From positions 23,559 through 87,558 of the forward strand of contig JAEYOP010000006.1 of NCBI GenBank assembly GCA_023411575.1: a DNA stretch of 64,000 nt, in the 5' to 3' direction. Source of the stretch: Bacillota bacterium (GTDB lineage Bacteria > Bacillota > Clostridia > Acetivibrionales > DTU013). Made by a program: the position numbers and the translations under genes. Within the stretch, counting starts at the first letter, position 1; each line of letters begins with the position of its first letter. The notes beneath the pieces are model-generated. The model made no database searches, was not told the origin of the DNA, and worked only from the letters and a program-made list of their open reading frames with translations. Shown piece by piece: positions 39,624-49,098 of the stretch.

Positions 39624-40385
39624 ATGGATCTGAATCTGAAAGGGAAAGTAGCTATCGTCACCGGCGGGGCAAGCGGACTTGGCGCCGCCATCAGCGAAGT
39701 GCTGGTATCCGAAGGGGCGCAGGTAGTCGTAAATTATCTTGTAGATGAGGCAAACGTATTTAAATTTGTGGATCAATTGAATGAAAAATATAATGCAACC
39801 GCCATACCGCTGTATGGAAATATCACCGTAGCCGCGGATGTGGACAATATCATCGCGCGGACCGTGGATATGTACGGGAAGGTGGACATCCTGGTCAATA
39901 ATGCCGGCACCTGGCCCACCGCCTTTGTGGAGAGCATGACGGACGAGGAATGGGAGAAGACCATAAAAATCAACCTTACCGGTCCGTTTATGTTCAGCAA
40001 GCGGGTGGTCCAGCATCTGATCGGCAGGAAAAGCAAAGGCAAAATCATCAATATCGTATCCCAGGCGGCCTTCCACGGCTCTACCAGCGGGCACGCCCAT
40101 TACGCGGCCGCAAAAGGCGGAATGGTCACCTTTACGGTGTCGCTGGCCCGGGAAGTGGCCAAATATGGTATCAACGTCACGGCAGTAGCGCCCGGGATGA
40201 TGCGGACGCCGATGAACCAGAAGGAGCTTGCCGAAAGGGAGGACGAATATGTTAAAAGAATCCCTCTCGGAAGGATTTCCGATCCTGCCGAAGTAGCCTA
40301 TACGGTTGCGTTCCTCGCATCCGACAAAGCCGATTACATCACCGGAGCCACCATCGACGTCACCGGCGGCATGCTGATGCGGTAG
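39624..40385 (+). CDS. short-chain dehydrogenase/reductase (FabG-like)
   Basis: NAD(P)-dependent enzyme of 253 residues. Cofactor motif TGGASGLGAAISEV, NNAGTWPT, catalytic region NIVSQAAFHGSTSGHAHY with YAAAKGG, and ending ITGATIDVTGGMLMR. GGGAGGG precedes the ATG. It ends the BMC operon, 27 bp after the FGGY kinase. It closely resembles in pattern the SDR at 57160 (FNGSKTGKSHY), and the two may act on related sugars. Confidence 0.94.
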   Translation: MDLNLKGKVAIVTGGASGLGAAISEVLVSEGAQVVVNYLVDEANVFKFVDQLNEKYNATAIPLYGNITVAADVDNIIARTVDMYGKVDILVNNAGTWPTAFVESMTDEEWEKTIKINLTGPFMFSKRVVQHLIGRKSKGKIINIVSQAAFHGSTSGHAHYAAAKGGMVTFTVSLAREVAKYGINVTAVAPGMMRTPMNQKELAEREDEYVKRIPLGRISDPAEVAYTVAFLASDKADYITGATIDVTGGMLMR

Positions 40386-40493
40386 CAGAACCGGTCCGAA
40401 CGTCCCGGGATTCAGCTTAGGCCCGCCAGCGGGTTTCCGGCGCGGCAAGATCCACAGAGAAAGCAAAACGGATATGGGGCAGGAGGATTGAAG

Positions 40494-41489
40494 ATGATTG
40501 AAGTTCGGAATCTGACTAAATCCTATGGCGGCAAAAGGGGCGTCAAAAACCTCAGCTTCACGGTCAATGCCGGTGAAGTGCTGGGCTTCCTCGGACCCAA
40601 CGGCGCGGGGAAATCCACCACCATGAACATCATAACGGGCTACAGGCCGCCTACGGAGGGCAAGGTCATCATCGACGGCATCGATATGGAAAAGGACCCC
40701 CTCCGGGCAAAAAAAAAGATTGGCTACCTTCCCGAAATTCCCCCCGTCTATCCCGACCTCAAAGTCCTTTCCTACCTGCGTTTTGTCAGTGAGCTGAAGG
40801 GCGTAAAAGCCGGCGAACGGGAGGCCCACATTCGGAAGATCATGGAGATGGTGAAAATATCGGATGTGGCGGACCGGCTGATCAAGAACCTGTCCAAGGG
40901 TTATAAGCAGCGGGTGGGGCTTGCCCAGGCGCTGGTGTCGAATCCGGACATCCTGATTCTCGACGAACCGACGGTGGGTCTGGACCCCAGGCAGATCATC
41001 GAAATCCGGACCCTGATCAAGGAATTGGGCAAGGAGCATACCATTCTTCTCAGTTCACACATTTTAGCTGAAGTAAGCATGATCTGCGAAAGGGTCATCA
41101 TCCTCAACAAAGGCGAAATAGCGGCGGTGGATACCCCCGACAGCCTTGCCAGGGGGATGGCGCGCTCCGAACGGTTTTTCGCCAGAATCCGGGCGGAAAA
41201 GGAAGAGCTGGCCGAAATCGCAAAAGGGATAGAGGGCCTCATAGGCGTCGAGCTGCAGCAGGAGGACTCCGGGAGGAGCGAGGCCGGCGGCGGATTTTTC
41301 AACTACATCCTTGAAAACGAAAAGGGCATCGACGTGAAAACGCCTTTATTCTTCGCACTGGCCCGGTCGGGACACCCCATTCATGAAATCAGGCCGCTGG
41401 ACCTGAGCCTGGAGGACATCTTCATACAGCTTACAGAGGATTGCTTTGACGCTTCGGGGGAGGTGAGCCGCAATGCTTGCAATCTTTAA
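40494..41489 (+). CDS. ABC transporter ATPase, GldA-like
   Basis: ATPase of an ABC-2-type exporter, 331 residues. Walker A GPNGAGKST, signature LSKGYKQRVGL, Walker B ILILDEPTVGLDP and switch His SSHILAE are all intact. GGAGG (40482-40486) fits the ATG at 40494 rather than TTG at 40488. It starts a four-gene unit with an ABC-2 permease, a GldG-like protein and a DUF4340-type protein. In Bacteroidetes GldAFG supports gliding; in Firmicutes such units have no known gliding role. No SorC operator precedes it. Confidence 0.93.
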   Translation: MIEVRNLTKSYGGKRGVKNLSFTVNAGEVLGFLGPNGAGKSTTMNIITGYRPPTEGKVIIDGIDMEKDPLRAKKKIGYLPEIPPVYPDLKVLSYLRFVSELKGVKAGEREAHIRKIMEMVKISDVADRLIKNLSKGYKQRVGLAQALVSNPDILILDEPTVGLDPRQIIEIRTLIKELGKEHTILLSSHILAEVSMICERVIILNKGEIAAVDTPDSLARGMARSERFFARIRAEKEELAEIAKGIEGLIGVELQQEDSGRSEAGGGFFNYILENEKGIDVKTPLFFALARSGHPIHEIRPLDLSLEDIFIQLTEDCFDASGEVSRNACNL

Positions 41490-42186
41490 AAAAGAAGTGG
41501 CGATCTATTTTCAGACCCCGTTCGGGTATATCTTCGGCGGCTTGTTCATGCTGCTGTCCGGGGTCATCTTCTCCTTCTACAACCTCTCCGGCTCCAGGGC
41601 GGATATCTTCGGCATGCTGGGAGCCCTGAACATGGCGTCCATCGTGTTGTTCCCGGTTTTGACCATGAAGCTCCTGTCCGAGGAAAAGAAAATGTCCACG
41701 GAGCAGCTGTTGTTTACCGCCCCGGTCACAACGGCTTCCGTTATCCTCGGCAAATATTTCGCAGCGCTTTTCGTATTTCTGGCGACACTGGCATCGACGG
41801 GGATCTTTGCCCTCTTTATCGCCCTGTTCGGAACCACCTCCATCGGAACGATCCTGGGCGCATACCTAGGCTTTGCCCTGCTGGGCGGCGCTTACATCGC
41901 CATCTGCCTTTTCGCCTCCTCCCTTACCGAGAACCAGGTTACATCGGCTATTGCGGGGTTCGGCTTTCTATTGGGGTTCATGATGGTCGGCTTCCTGTCC
42001 AGCGTTATACCCTACCCCTTCCTGAAAAGCGCGGTCAAGGCAATCGCCATCCTGAATAAATACGACGAGTTTTCAAGCGGAATCCTGAGAATCGGTCCGC
42101 TGGTTTACTATATCAGCTTTGCAATTGCGTTTTTGTTCCTTACCGTTCTTGTGGTGGAGCGTAGAATGCAGGACAGGGAGGTATGA
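41473..42186 (+). CDS. ABC-2 type permease, GldF-like
   Basis: Membrane subunit of 237 residues with six helices. The central LLSEEKKMSTEQLLFTAPVT and NQVTSAIAGFGFLLGFMM are typical of the GldF/NosY-like group. The start lies inside the ATPase gene (17-bp overlap) with GAGGTGAG as ribosome site. It works with the ATPase before it. Confidence 0.92.
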   Translation: MLAIFKKEVAIYFQTPFGYIFGGLFMLLSGVIFSFYNLSGSRADIFGMLGALNMASIVLFPVLTMKLLSEEKKMSTEQLLFTAPVTTASVILGKYFAALFVFLATLASTGIFALFIALFGTTSIGTILGAYLGFALLGGAYIAICLFASSLTENQVTSAIAGFGFLLGFMMVGFLSSVIPYPFLKSAVKAIAILNKYDEFSSGILRIGPLVYYISFAIAFLFLTVLVVERRMQDREV

Positions 42187-42189
42187 GCG

Positions 42190-43608
42190 ATGAAGAAAAC
42201 GGAGAAGGCGAAAGCCCTGCTTGCCCGGTTTAATTCCTTGATCCTTGCGCTGCTGCTGATTTCCATTCTGATTGCGGTCAATATCCTTGCCGACGGCCTG
42301 CCGTGGAAATTAGACATGACCGTGGATAAAGTTTTTACCCTTTCGGACCAGACCCGGAACATCCTGCGCGAGTTGGACAAGAGCATCAATATAACGGCTT
42401 TTTACCAGGAGGGGCAGGAAGACGCGACGGTGATGGCATTGCTTGAAGAATACGCCAAAGCGTCGGAGGGCAGGGTAAAGGTCACTTGCACGGACGCGGA
42501 GCGGAATCCCATCCTTGCCAGGAAATTCGATGTCGATAAGGAAGGGATCTTCAATGAAAGCATTCTCTTTGAGTGCGGCGGAATTATCAAAAAGGTGAAC
42601 AGCTCCGATATTTACACGCTGAACAACGCATACGGCAAATCCTTCAGCGGCGAGCAGAAGTTTACGGGCGCGATCCTGTACGTTTCTTCGCCCAAGCTGA
42701 CAAAGGTCCGTTTTCTGGAGGGTCACCAGGAAACCAATTTGGATGAAGACCTGTTCAAATTGAAGGGCAAAATCGAAAGCGAAGCCTGCGAGGTGGAAAG
42801 CCTGAATCTGGTGAAAGCGGGCGGGGTGCCCGATGACACGGATGTTCTCGTAGCCGTATCACCGAAGCGCGACCTGAGCGGCCCGGAAAAGACGATGCTT
42901 CAGCAGTATCTGGCCCGTGGCGGCAGAATGGTCCTGCTCCTGGACGTATTCGGCACGGAAACCAAGCTGGATCACTTCGCCGAACTGGCGAAATTCTACG
43001 GCGTCCGTATTGCCGGCAACTTTGTAGTCGAGGAGGACTCGGACTACTTTTATAACAATAACAACATGTATCTGGTCCCGGATTATCCGGACCAAAGCAT
43101 CGTGGAGAGCTTGAAGGCCCAAAGCATGGCGGTTATCTTCCCCTATTCCCTCCATCTTGAAATCTTGAAGACGGAGGACAGGAATCTGATCGTCGAGCCC
43201 CTTCTGCAAACATCTCCGAAGTCCTGGATCCGGTACGACGTGATGGACGATACCCCGGCCAAAACCGACAGGGACCTTGCAGGGCCGGCCAATCTGGCCG
43301 TGGCGGTGGAAAGGGACAATTCCGACGACCGGCAGAAGAATACCAAGCTGGTCATTATGGGAAATGCGAAATTCGTGGGAAACAATATGCTGGACGTGCA
43401 GGGCAATATCGACCTGTTCGTCAATTCCATCAACTGGGTCCAGGATAAAAAAGAAGCCCTGGCCATACGGCCCAAGCTGATCAATTCCAATCAGATGATG
43501 GTAAGAGGAAGTCTGTTTACGGTGCTGCTGATTGTTTCAATCGTGCTTCTGCCCTTATCCGTATTTGGCGCGGGCTTCGTCCTGTGGCTGAGAAGGCGGT
43601 ACGCATGA
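42190..43608 (+). CDS. GldG-like ABC-associated protein
   Basis: A 472-residue protein with one N-terminal helix (about 16-36), a large extracytoplasmic region, and a C-terminal helix (about 438-462) before RRRYA. The segment VDKVFTLSDQTRNILRELDK and the later DVLVAVSPKRDLSGPEKTML belong to the GldG / ABC-type uncharacterised transport family. The outer part has a thioredoxin/GATase-like layout in known relatives. It starts 3 bp after the permease and overlaps the next gene by 4 bp. Confidence 0.9.
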   Translation: MKKTEKAKALLARFNSLILALLLISILIAVNILADGLPWKLDMTVDKVFTLSDQTRNILRELDKSINITAFYQEGQEDATVMALLEEYAKASEGRVKVTCTDAERNPILARKFDVDKEGIFNESILFECGGIIKKVNSSDIYTLNNAYGKSFSGEQKFTGAILYVSSPKLTKVRFLEGHQETNLDEDLFKLKGKIESEACEVESLNLVKAGGVPDDTDVLVAVSPKRDLSGPEKTMLQQYLARGGRMVLLLDVFGTETKLDHFAELAKFYGVRIAGNFVVEEDSDYFYNNNNMYLVPDYPDQSIVESLKAQSMAVIFPYSLHLEILKTEDRNLIVEPLLQTSPKSWIRYDVMDDTPAKTDRDLAGPANLAVAVERDNSDDRQKNTKLVIMGNAKFVGNNMLDVQGNIDLFVNSINWVQDKKEALAIRPKLINSNQMMVRGSLFTVLLIVSIVLLPLSVFGAGFVLWLRRRYA

Positions 43609-44921
43609 GAAGGGGACGCTTTGCCATAATCCTGCTCATCCTGCTGCTGCTTTCCATAGGCGGAGTGATTATTGAAAGCAGGCAGAGCGCCGCCGACAGC
43701 AAAAGCATTTACAAACTGGAGAGCGGAAGCATCGCAGCGATTCAAATCGTATCGGGGGATACGGGGGTCGGCTTCGAAAAAAAGGAAGGCGGCTGGGTCA
43801 TGACGGAACCCGCCGGGTACAGGATCGATCCGGTATTGGTGGAAGGGCTCGAAAAGCGGCTTGAACAGTTCGACGCGGTCAGAATCATTGAAAAAAAACC
43901 GAAGGACCTGAAGAAATATGGGCTTGACGACCCGCGGACCACTGTGGGGATCAAACTGGCGGACGGAAGGGAGAAGGCCCTGTTTGTCGGGGATGCCGCT
44001 TCCTCGAAATATCAGTATTACGTTAAGGATTCCGGGACCGATGCGGTGTATACCATACCCGCCATGGATGTGGAAGCGTTCGGAGACGGGAATCCCTCCG
44101 CCTTCAGGGACCGGGAGTTGCTCGCCGTCAATGGAGCGGAAATCAGCCTGCTGAGCCTGGATATCGACGGAAAAAGAGAACTGCGTCTTCGGAAAGACGA
44201 AGACGGCAAATGGGCGTTTGTGGAACCGGTCACCGTATCGGCAAAAAGCGACGCGCTGGAGGAAATCATAAAGGGCATTGCAGCCTTGAAAATCAAGGAT
44301 TTTGTGGAAGACGCCCCGAAGGACCTGGAGCGGTTCGGACTCGACAAGCCGGCTGTTTCCCTTGAAATCGGCGACGGTCGCGGGAACGTCCGGAAAATCC
44401 GTTTCGGGAAAACCCTCGAAGGAAAACAGGAGGCCTATATCGCCTCCGACCGGGAGGAAGGCGTCTTCACGGTTTCCATACAGGACTTTGATCCTTATGG
44501 CATCAAAATAGGAGATTTGCTGAATGAGGCGCCGCTGAGCATAGGCATAGGCAGCGTCAAAACAGTTCTTATAAACGACAAAGGCAGCATATACGAATTC
44601 AGGAGGGACACGGCAAAGCCGGACGAGGATTCCTTTACCATCGGAGGACGGGAAGCGAAAAAGGACGATTTTATCGCACTGTACGTCGATCTGATGGCCC
44701 TGTCCTCAGACGGGTACGATCCGGCGGCCCCAGTGGAAAGACCCGAAATGGAGATTACCTTTGAAGCCCTGACGGGAAATAAACAGATCAAGCTGGGATT
44801 ATCCAGACGGGACGACAAATCCTATTTCATGTTCATCAACGACGAACCTCTGCCTTTCTTCGTGCAAGCCCAAAAAGTGGAACTGGTGCGAAGATGGCTG
44901 GAAAAAGCGGCGAAGGACTGA
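43605..44921 (+). CDS. DUF4340-type membrane-anchored protein
   Basis: A 438-residue protein with an N-terminal signal anchor (about 7-25) and an extracytoplasmic part containing repeated units of the DUF4340 type: KPKDLKKYGLDDPRTTVGIK and again APKDLERFGLDKPAVSLEIG. Such proteins accompany GldG-like ABC units. The ATG overlaps the previous stop (ATGA); a GTG at 43584 is the alternative. Function unknown; it may present or capture an exported substrate. Confidence 0.88.
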   Translation: MRRGRFAIILLILLLLSIGGVIIESRQSAADSKSIYKLESGSIAAIQIVSGDTGVGFEKKEGGWVMTEPAGYRIDPVLVEGLEKRLEQFDAVRIIEKKPKDLKKYGLDDPRTTVGIKLADGREKALFVGDAASSKYQYYVKDSGTDAVYTIPAMDVEAFGDGNPSAFRDRELLAVNGAEISLLSLDIDGKRELRLRKDEDGKWAFVEPVTVSAKSDALEEIIKGIAALKIKDFVEDAPKDLERFGLDKPAVSLEIGDGRGNVRKIRFGKTLEGKQEAYIASDREEGVFTVSIQDFDPYGIKIGDLLNEAPLSIGIGSVKTVLINDKGSIYEFRRDTAKPDEDSFTIGGREAKKDDFIALYVDLMALSSDGYDPAAPVERPEMEITFEALTGNKQIKLGLSRRDDKSYFMFINDEPLPFFVQAQKVELVRRWLEKAAKD

Positions 44922-44975
44922 TATTACTCAACTCTGTCAATCATAACAAAATCCGTAACAAAATTCAAAAAGATA

Positions 44976-45024
44976 TTGACATACGTTATGACACTTGTTA
45001 TAATTATTCCATAACAAGTGTCAT
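44976..45024 (+). promoter_or_regulatory. promoter and SorC-type operators of the BMC-regulon transporter
   Basis: Promoter TTGACA (44976-44981), 17 bp, TATAAT (44999-45004). Operator units TTGACATACGTTAT (44976) and ATGACACTTGTTAT (44988) overlap at a 12-bp period and cover the whole promoter; a third, ATAACAAGTGTCAT (45011-45024), sits at the expected transcription start. Confidence 0.9.
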
Positions 45025-45149
45025 GGAATAATTTACACCATGAGACGTTCAGACACATTCACTTCAAGATATTGCTCGAGTTTACAGATAAATGATCTAT
45101 CGGTACTTACCATGCATGGTTTTGTATAAATAAAAGAGGGGGTATTTCT

Positions 45150-46304
45150 ATGAAAAGTTCCACGAAAAGGTTCTTTGCAATTGTGGTATGCCTTGTGTTT
45201 GTCCTTTCCGTATTTGCGGGCTGCAGCAGCAACGAAGCAAAGCCTGCGGACGCGAAAGCAACCGCTGAGACCAAGGCGGCTGCCGGAACCGCCCAGACGG
45301 GCGACGCTTCGGCCGCTTCTTCCGACGACGGCTACCGTACGGTAAACGGCCACAAGGTGCCCAAGTTCGAGGGCAAGCCGGATGAAACCTACTACATGAA
45401 CGTGATGGTTTCCGGCGTCGAATACTGGTTCCCGGTCTATGAAATGTTCAAGCAGTGCGCATGGGAGCTGGGCGTCAAATCGGTTTACAGCGGCACCACG
45501 GAGATGGACGCCAACAAGCAGATCGCATCCTTCGAACAGGATCTTGCAAAGAAACCGGCCGGCATCATGGTCCACCCTGTGAATGGAGACGCGTTCGTCG
45601 CGCCCATCAACAAGGCCATCGATTCGGGCGTTCCGGTCATCACCTTTGCCAATGACTCGCCGAACAGCAAGCGCAGAGTCTTCATCACGTCCGACAACGT
45701 CTACGAAGGACAGGTCTGCGTGCAGGAGCTTGCCAAGGCGCTGAACGAGGAAGGCGAAATCGCGATTCTGGAGAACCCGGGCCAGGCAAATCACAACAAC
45801 TATATGAACTCCGTCAAGGAAGAGCTCAAAAAGTATCCCAAGATGTCCATAGTTGCTTCCGCGGCTCCGGCCCAGGATACGACAAAGGCTTACAACGCGT
45901 CCCTTTCCTTTATCCAGGCCCATCCCAACCTTAAGGCGATCATAACGCCGGAAGGACCGGATGCCCTCGGCGCGGCCCAGGCGGCCAAGGAAAAGGGCGG
46001 CAAGGTTCTGGTCCTGACCAGGGATTTGAACCAGAAGATTCTCGACATGATCAAAGCCGGCGAGGTTTGGGGTGCAATTAATCCGGACCAGGGCATGCAG
46101 GGATATTTCGGAATGCTGACGCTCTTCGTGAGCAAGCATACCGAACTGGTAGACCCGATGTCCGATTACGCCATAAAGAATGTGAATCCTGTGCAGCTTC
46201 CTTATATCAACAACGGTATGACTGTCGTCACAAAGGAAAATGCGGATGCGTTCTACTGGGATAAGTATCTCAAGAAGCGTGGAACGGACGGCATCAAAGA
46301 GTAA
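45150..46304 (+). CDS. sugar-binding lipoprotein of a ribose-type ABC importer
   Basis: Lipoprotein of 384 residues with lipobox FAGC (Cys25), a polar linker to about 60, then a Peripla_BP_4 domain beginning YYMNVMVSGVEYWFPVYEMF. KKPAGIMVHPVNGDAFVAPI and VITFANDSPNSKRRVFITSD are the hinge and sugar-contact regions typical of ribose/xylose-type proteins. GAGGGGG precedes the ATG. ATPase and permease follow; SorC operators in front link it to the BMC genes, so it probably imports the BMC pathway substrate. Confidence 0.96.
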   Translation: MKSSTKRFFAIVVCLVFVLSVFAGCSSNEAKPADAKATAETKAAAGTAQTGDASAASSDDGYRTVNGHKVPKFEGKPDETYYMNVMVSGVEYWFPVYEMFKQCAWELGVKSVYSGTTEMDANKQIASFEQDLAKKPAGIMVHPVNGDAFVAPINKAIDSGVPVITFANDSPNSKRRVFITSDNVYEGQVCVQELAKALNEEGEIAILENPGQANHNNYMNSVKEELKKYPKMSIVASAAPAQDTTKAYNASLSFIQAHPNLKAIITPEGPDALGAAQAAKEKGGKVLVLTRDLNQKILDMIKAGEVWGAINPDQGMQGYFGMLTLFVSKHTELVDPMSDYAIKNVNPVQLPYINNGMTVVTKENADAFYWDKYLKKRGTDGIKE

Positions 46305-46335
46305 TCGCACGTGTAACGCAAGCAACTTGTCAGCG

Positions 46336-46374
46336 GCAGAGCGGCAATGAAAACGGAGAATGTTGCCGCTCTGC
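46336..46374 (+). other. strong hairpin between binding-protein and ATPase genes
   Basis: GCAGAGCGGCAA (46336-46347) pairs perfectly with TTGCCGCTCTGC (46363-46374); no T-run follows. It likely stabilises the binding-protein message. Confidence 0.75.
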
Positions 46375-46402
46375 TGAAAATATGTTTGGGTGGTGGACAG
46401 AA

Positions 46403-47899
46403 GTGTCAGGAGAAATCGTACTCGAGGTCCGGGGAATTGAAAAGAGCTTCGGCGCTACAAAAGCGCTGAGAGGGGTGAGCTTCGACCTGAGGAGGGGGGA
46501 AGTCCACGCGATTGTGGGAGAGAACGGCGCGGGAAAATCCACGCTGATGAATATCATCGACGGAGTGTTCCAGCCGGACGCAGGCGAAATCTACATCGAG
46601 GGAAAACGGGCGGATATCCGGAACCCTCACGACGCCGGCGCCCTGGGGATTGGCTTCGTGCACCAGGAAATCGCCTTGTGCCCGCAGGTATCCGTGGCGG
46701 AGAACGTCTTCATGGCCGAGATCAACAACAGCCGGAGGGCTACGGTGAATTACAAGGAGCTGTACCGGCGCGCGGAGGAAATACTGAGGCCCCTGGCGAA
46801 GATCGATCCCAGGAAAATCGTCGGCGAATTAAGCATATCCAATCAACAGGTGGTTGAAATCGCAAAGGCCCTGTCGATGAAGTGCAAAATCCTGATCTTT
46901 GACGAACCGACGGCCGCCCTGACGGAAAGCGAGACGGAAGCCCTGTTTCAAATCATCCGGGAGCTCAAGGCAAAAGGAATCGGAATCATTTATATCAGCC
47001 ACAGGATGGCGGAAGTTTTTTCCCAGTGTGACAGGGTGACTATTCTTCGGGATGGAGTCTATATCAGCACGAAAACCATAGAAGAAACCGACTCGAAAGC
47101 CGTTGTGAATATGATGGTCGGGCGGGAGATCGGCGACGTATACCCCCGGAAGAAAGCGGAGGATACGGGAGCCGAGGATATTCTGTTTGAAATCCGGAGC
47201 TTCTCCGACGGAAAGCGGTTCGACGGAATCGGCTTCCAGGTCGGAAAGGGCGAAATACTGGGTCTGGCAGGTCTGGTCGGAGCGGGCAGGAGCGAGCTGG
47301 CCCAGGCGGTTTGCGGCTTTTCGCCCAGGGTGTCCGGCGAAGTCTATTATAAGGGCCGGAGGGTAAAAATCAACTCTCCGAAGGATTCCATCGACAATGG
47401 GATCGTATACCTGACGGAAGACCGGAAAGCGTTGGGGCTTTTCCTGGACTTGAGCATCAAGTGGAACATTTCCGCCATGGAACTGGACAACGTTTCAAAA
47501 AGCGGATTTATTGTCAACCGGTTGGAAGTGGAGCAGGGAGCCCGGTATGCAAAGGAAATCGGAATCAAGTGCGCAAGCGTTGAAAAAAATGCGTCGTCCC
47601 TGAGCGGAGGAAACCAGCAGAAAATTCTCCTGGCGAAGCTGCTGACCACCAAACCGAAGGTCGTCTTTATGGACGAACCCACCCGGGGCATCGACGTGGG
47701 CGCCAAATATGAAATTCACAAGCTGATCCGGCAACTGGCCGCGCAGGGGACGGCAATCATCCTTATTTCATCGGAGCTGCCTGAAATCATAGGGATGTGC
47801 GACCGGGTCCAGGTCATGCACGAGGGAAAAATAAGCGGAGAGGTCTGCAGGGAAGAAATCACCGAAAAGAATATCATCCAGTTGGCGTCCGGAATATAG
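46403..47899 (+). CDS. ribose-type ABC importer ATPase with two nucleotide domains
   Basis: RbsA/XylG-like protein, 498 residues. The first domain has Walker A GENGAGKSTLMNI and Walker B ILIFDEPTAALTE; the second has the degenerate P-loop LVGAGRSELAQAV and signature LSGGNQQKILLAKLL with VVFMDEPTRGIDVGA. GTG at 46403 gives SGEIVLEVRGIEKSF at the N-terminus, as expected for the family; an ATG at 46382 would add seven residues. It pairs with the permease 22 bp downstream. Confidence 0.94.
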   Translation: MSGEIVLEVRGIEKSFGATKALRGVSFDLRRGEVHAIVGENGAGKSTLMNIIDGVFQPDAGEIYIEGKRADIRNPHDAGALGIGFVHQEIALCPQVSVAENVFMAEINNSRRATVNYKELYRRAEEILRPLAKIDPRKIVGELSISNQQVVEIAKALSMKCKILIFDEPTAALTESETEALFQIIRELKAKGIGIIYISHRMAEVFSQCDRVTILRDGVYISTKTIEETDSKAVVNMMVGREIGDVYPRKKAEDTGAEDILFEIRSFSDGKRFDGIGFQVGKGEILGLAGLVGAGRSELAQAVCGFSPRVSGEVYYKGRRVKINSPKDSIDNGIVYLTEDRKALGLFLDLSIKWNISAMELDNVSKSGFIVNRLEVEQGARYAKEIGIKCASVEKNASSLSGGNQQKILLAKLLTTKPKVVFMDEPTRGIDVGAKYEIHKLIRQLAAQGTAIILISSELPEIIGMCDRVQVMHEGKISGEVCREEITEKNIIQLASGI

Positions 47900-47921
47900 T
47901 CCGCAGAAAGAGGGAATATAG

Positions 47922-48935
47922 ATGTTAAACATAAACATGAACGAGTTAAATACAAAAAGCAGAGCGCGTTTCCAGTCCATCGCTTCTGTATTTGCCCAGA
48001 TAAAAGGCATGAGGGAAATGAACATTCTCCTGATTATTGCGGCAGTCTGCGTCATTATGACGATCGCTTCGCCTTATTTCCTGACCCGGGAGAATATCGA
48101 AGCGGTGGTGCTCCAGTTTTCAACCGAAGGAATCGTTGTCATCGGCATGACCATCATGCTCATTGTCGGCGGCATCGACGTAGGCGTCGGTTCCACCATG
48201 TGCTGGGCCATGGTCTTCCCGGCGGTCCTTTTTACGCAAGGCGTGGACCCCTGGCTGGCCGCGACGATCGGCCTGGTGTCGTCCTGCGTCATCGGGGGCA
48301 TCAACGGCTTTTTTGTCACGAAGGTCGGACTTCATCCTTTTATCGCCACCCTGGCGATGATGGGCATCCTGAGGGGAGCGTGCTACGTCCTGACGGAAGG
48401 CTCCCAGATCTCCCTGTACTCCCTGCCGGATTCCTTCAAGTTTATCGGCCAGGGCAAGATCGCGGGAATTCCTTTCATCATTATCCTGTTTATAGTCATT
48501 GTTATCCTAGGCGATTTTATGCTGAGGAAATCCACGATCCTCCGAAAGGTTTTCTACACGGGGAGCAATGAAAAAGCGGCGAAATTCTCCGGCATCAACA
48601 TCAACCGGGTGAAATTCTGGGTGAACGTGCTGTGTTCCGGCCTTACGGGGCTGGCCGGCGTCATCTTCATGGCCCGGTTCGGCATGGCGACGCCCAACTT
48701 CGGCATCGGCCTTGAAATGACCGCCATCGCGTCGGCCATCATCGGCGGCGCCAGCATGAGCGGCGGCCGGGGGACCGTATTCGGCTCCATCCTGGGCATC
48801 TGCCTCTATTACCTGATTTCGAGCTCCCTGGTGCTGCTGAACGTACCGGCCTTCTGGCAGGACTTTATCCGGGGCTTCGTCCTCCTGGCCGCCATCTCCA
48901 TCGACAGCATCGGCCAGATGCGCAAAAAGGCGTAA
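47922..48935 (+). CDS. ribose-type ABC importer permease
   Basis: RbsC-like permease, 337 residues with about ten helices. ILIVGGIDVGVGSTMCWAMV and TAIASAIIGGASMSGGRGTV are family signatures. It completes the binding protein-ATPase-permease set under the SorC operators. A terminator follows at 49048. Confidence 0.95.
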   Translation: MLNINMNELNTKSRARFQSIASVFAQIKGMREMNILLIIAAVCVIMTIASPYFLTRENIEAVVLQFSTEGIVVIGMTIMLIVGGIDVGVGSTMCWAMVFPAVLFTQGVDPWLAATIGLVSSCVIGGINGFFVTKVGLHPFIATLAMMGILRGACYVLTEGSQISLYSLPDSFKFIGQGKIAGIPFIIILFIVIVILGDFMLRKSTILRKVFYTGSNEKAAKFSGININRVKFWVNVLCSGLTGLAGVIFMARFGMATPNFGIGLEMTAIASAIIGGASMSGGRGTVFGSILGICLYYLISSSLVLLNVPAFWQDFIRGFVLLAAISIDSIGQMRKKA

Positions 48936-49047
48936 ACCGGAAGGGCAAGCTGAAAAGGGCGTAAAAGGCGTAAACCAGGAAGTGCAGCAGGCTGGGGCGC
49001 GGCCCATCCGCAACCCGGGCCGGCAGTTGAAGCGCCTTCTATATGGA

Positions 49048-49095
49048 GAATCACCTGAAACCGCGATAACACGGAGCCTTCGGGTGGTTCTTTTG
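49048..49095 (+). terminator. terminator after the transporter operon
   Basis: GAATCACCTGAA pairs with TTCGGGTGGTTC (one bulge) across an inner loop, followed by TTTTG. Confidence 0.65.
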
Positions 49096-49098
49096 TTG

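Noticed and set aside
40494..44921. Gliding motility locus
   Set aside because: Similarity to GldA/F/G is real, but none of the other gliding genes is present and Firmicutes do not use this machinery.
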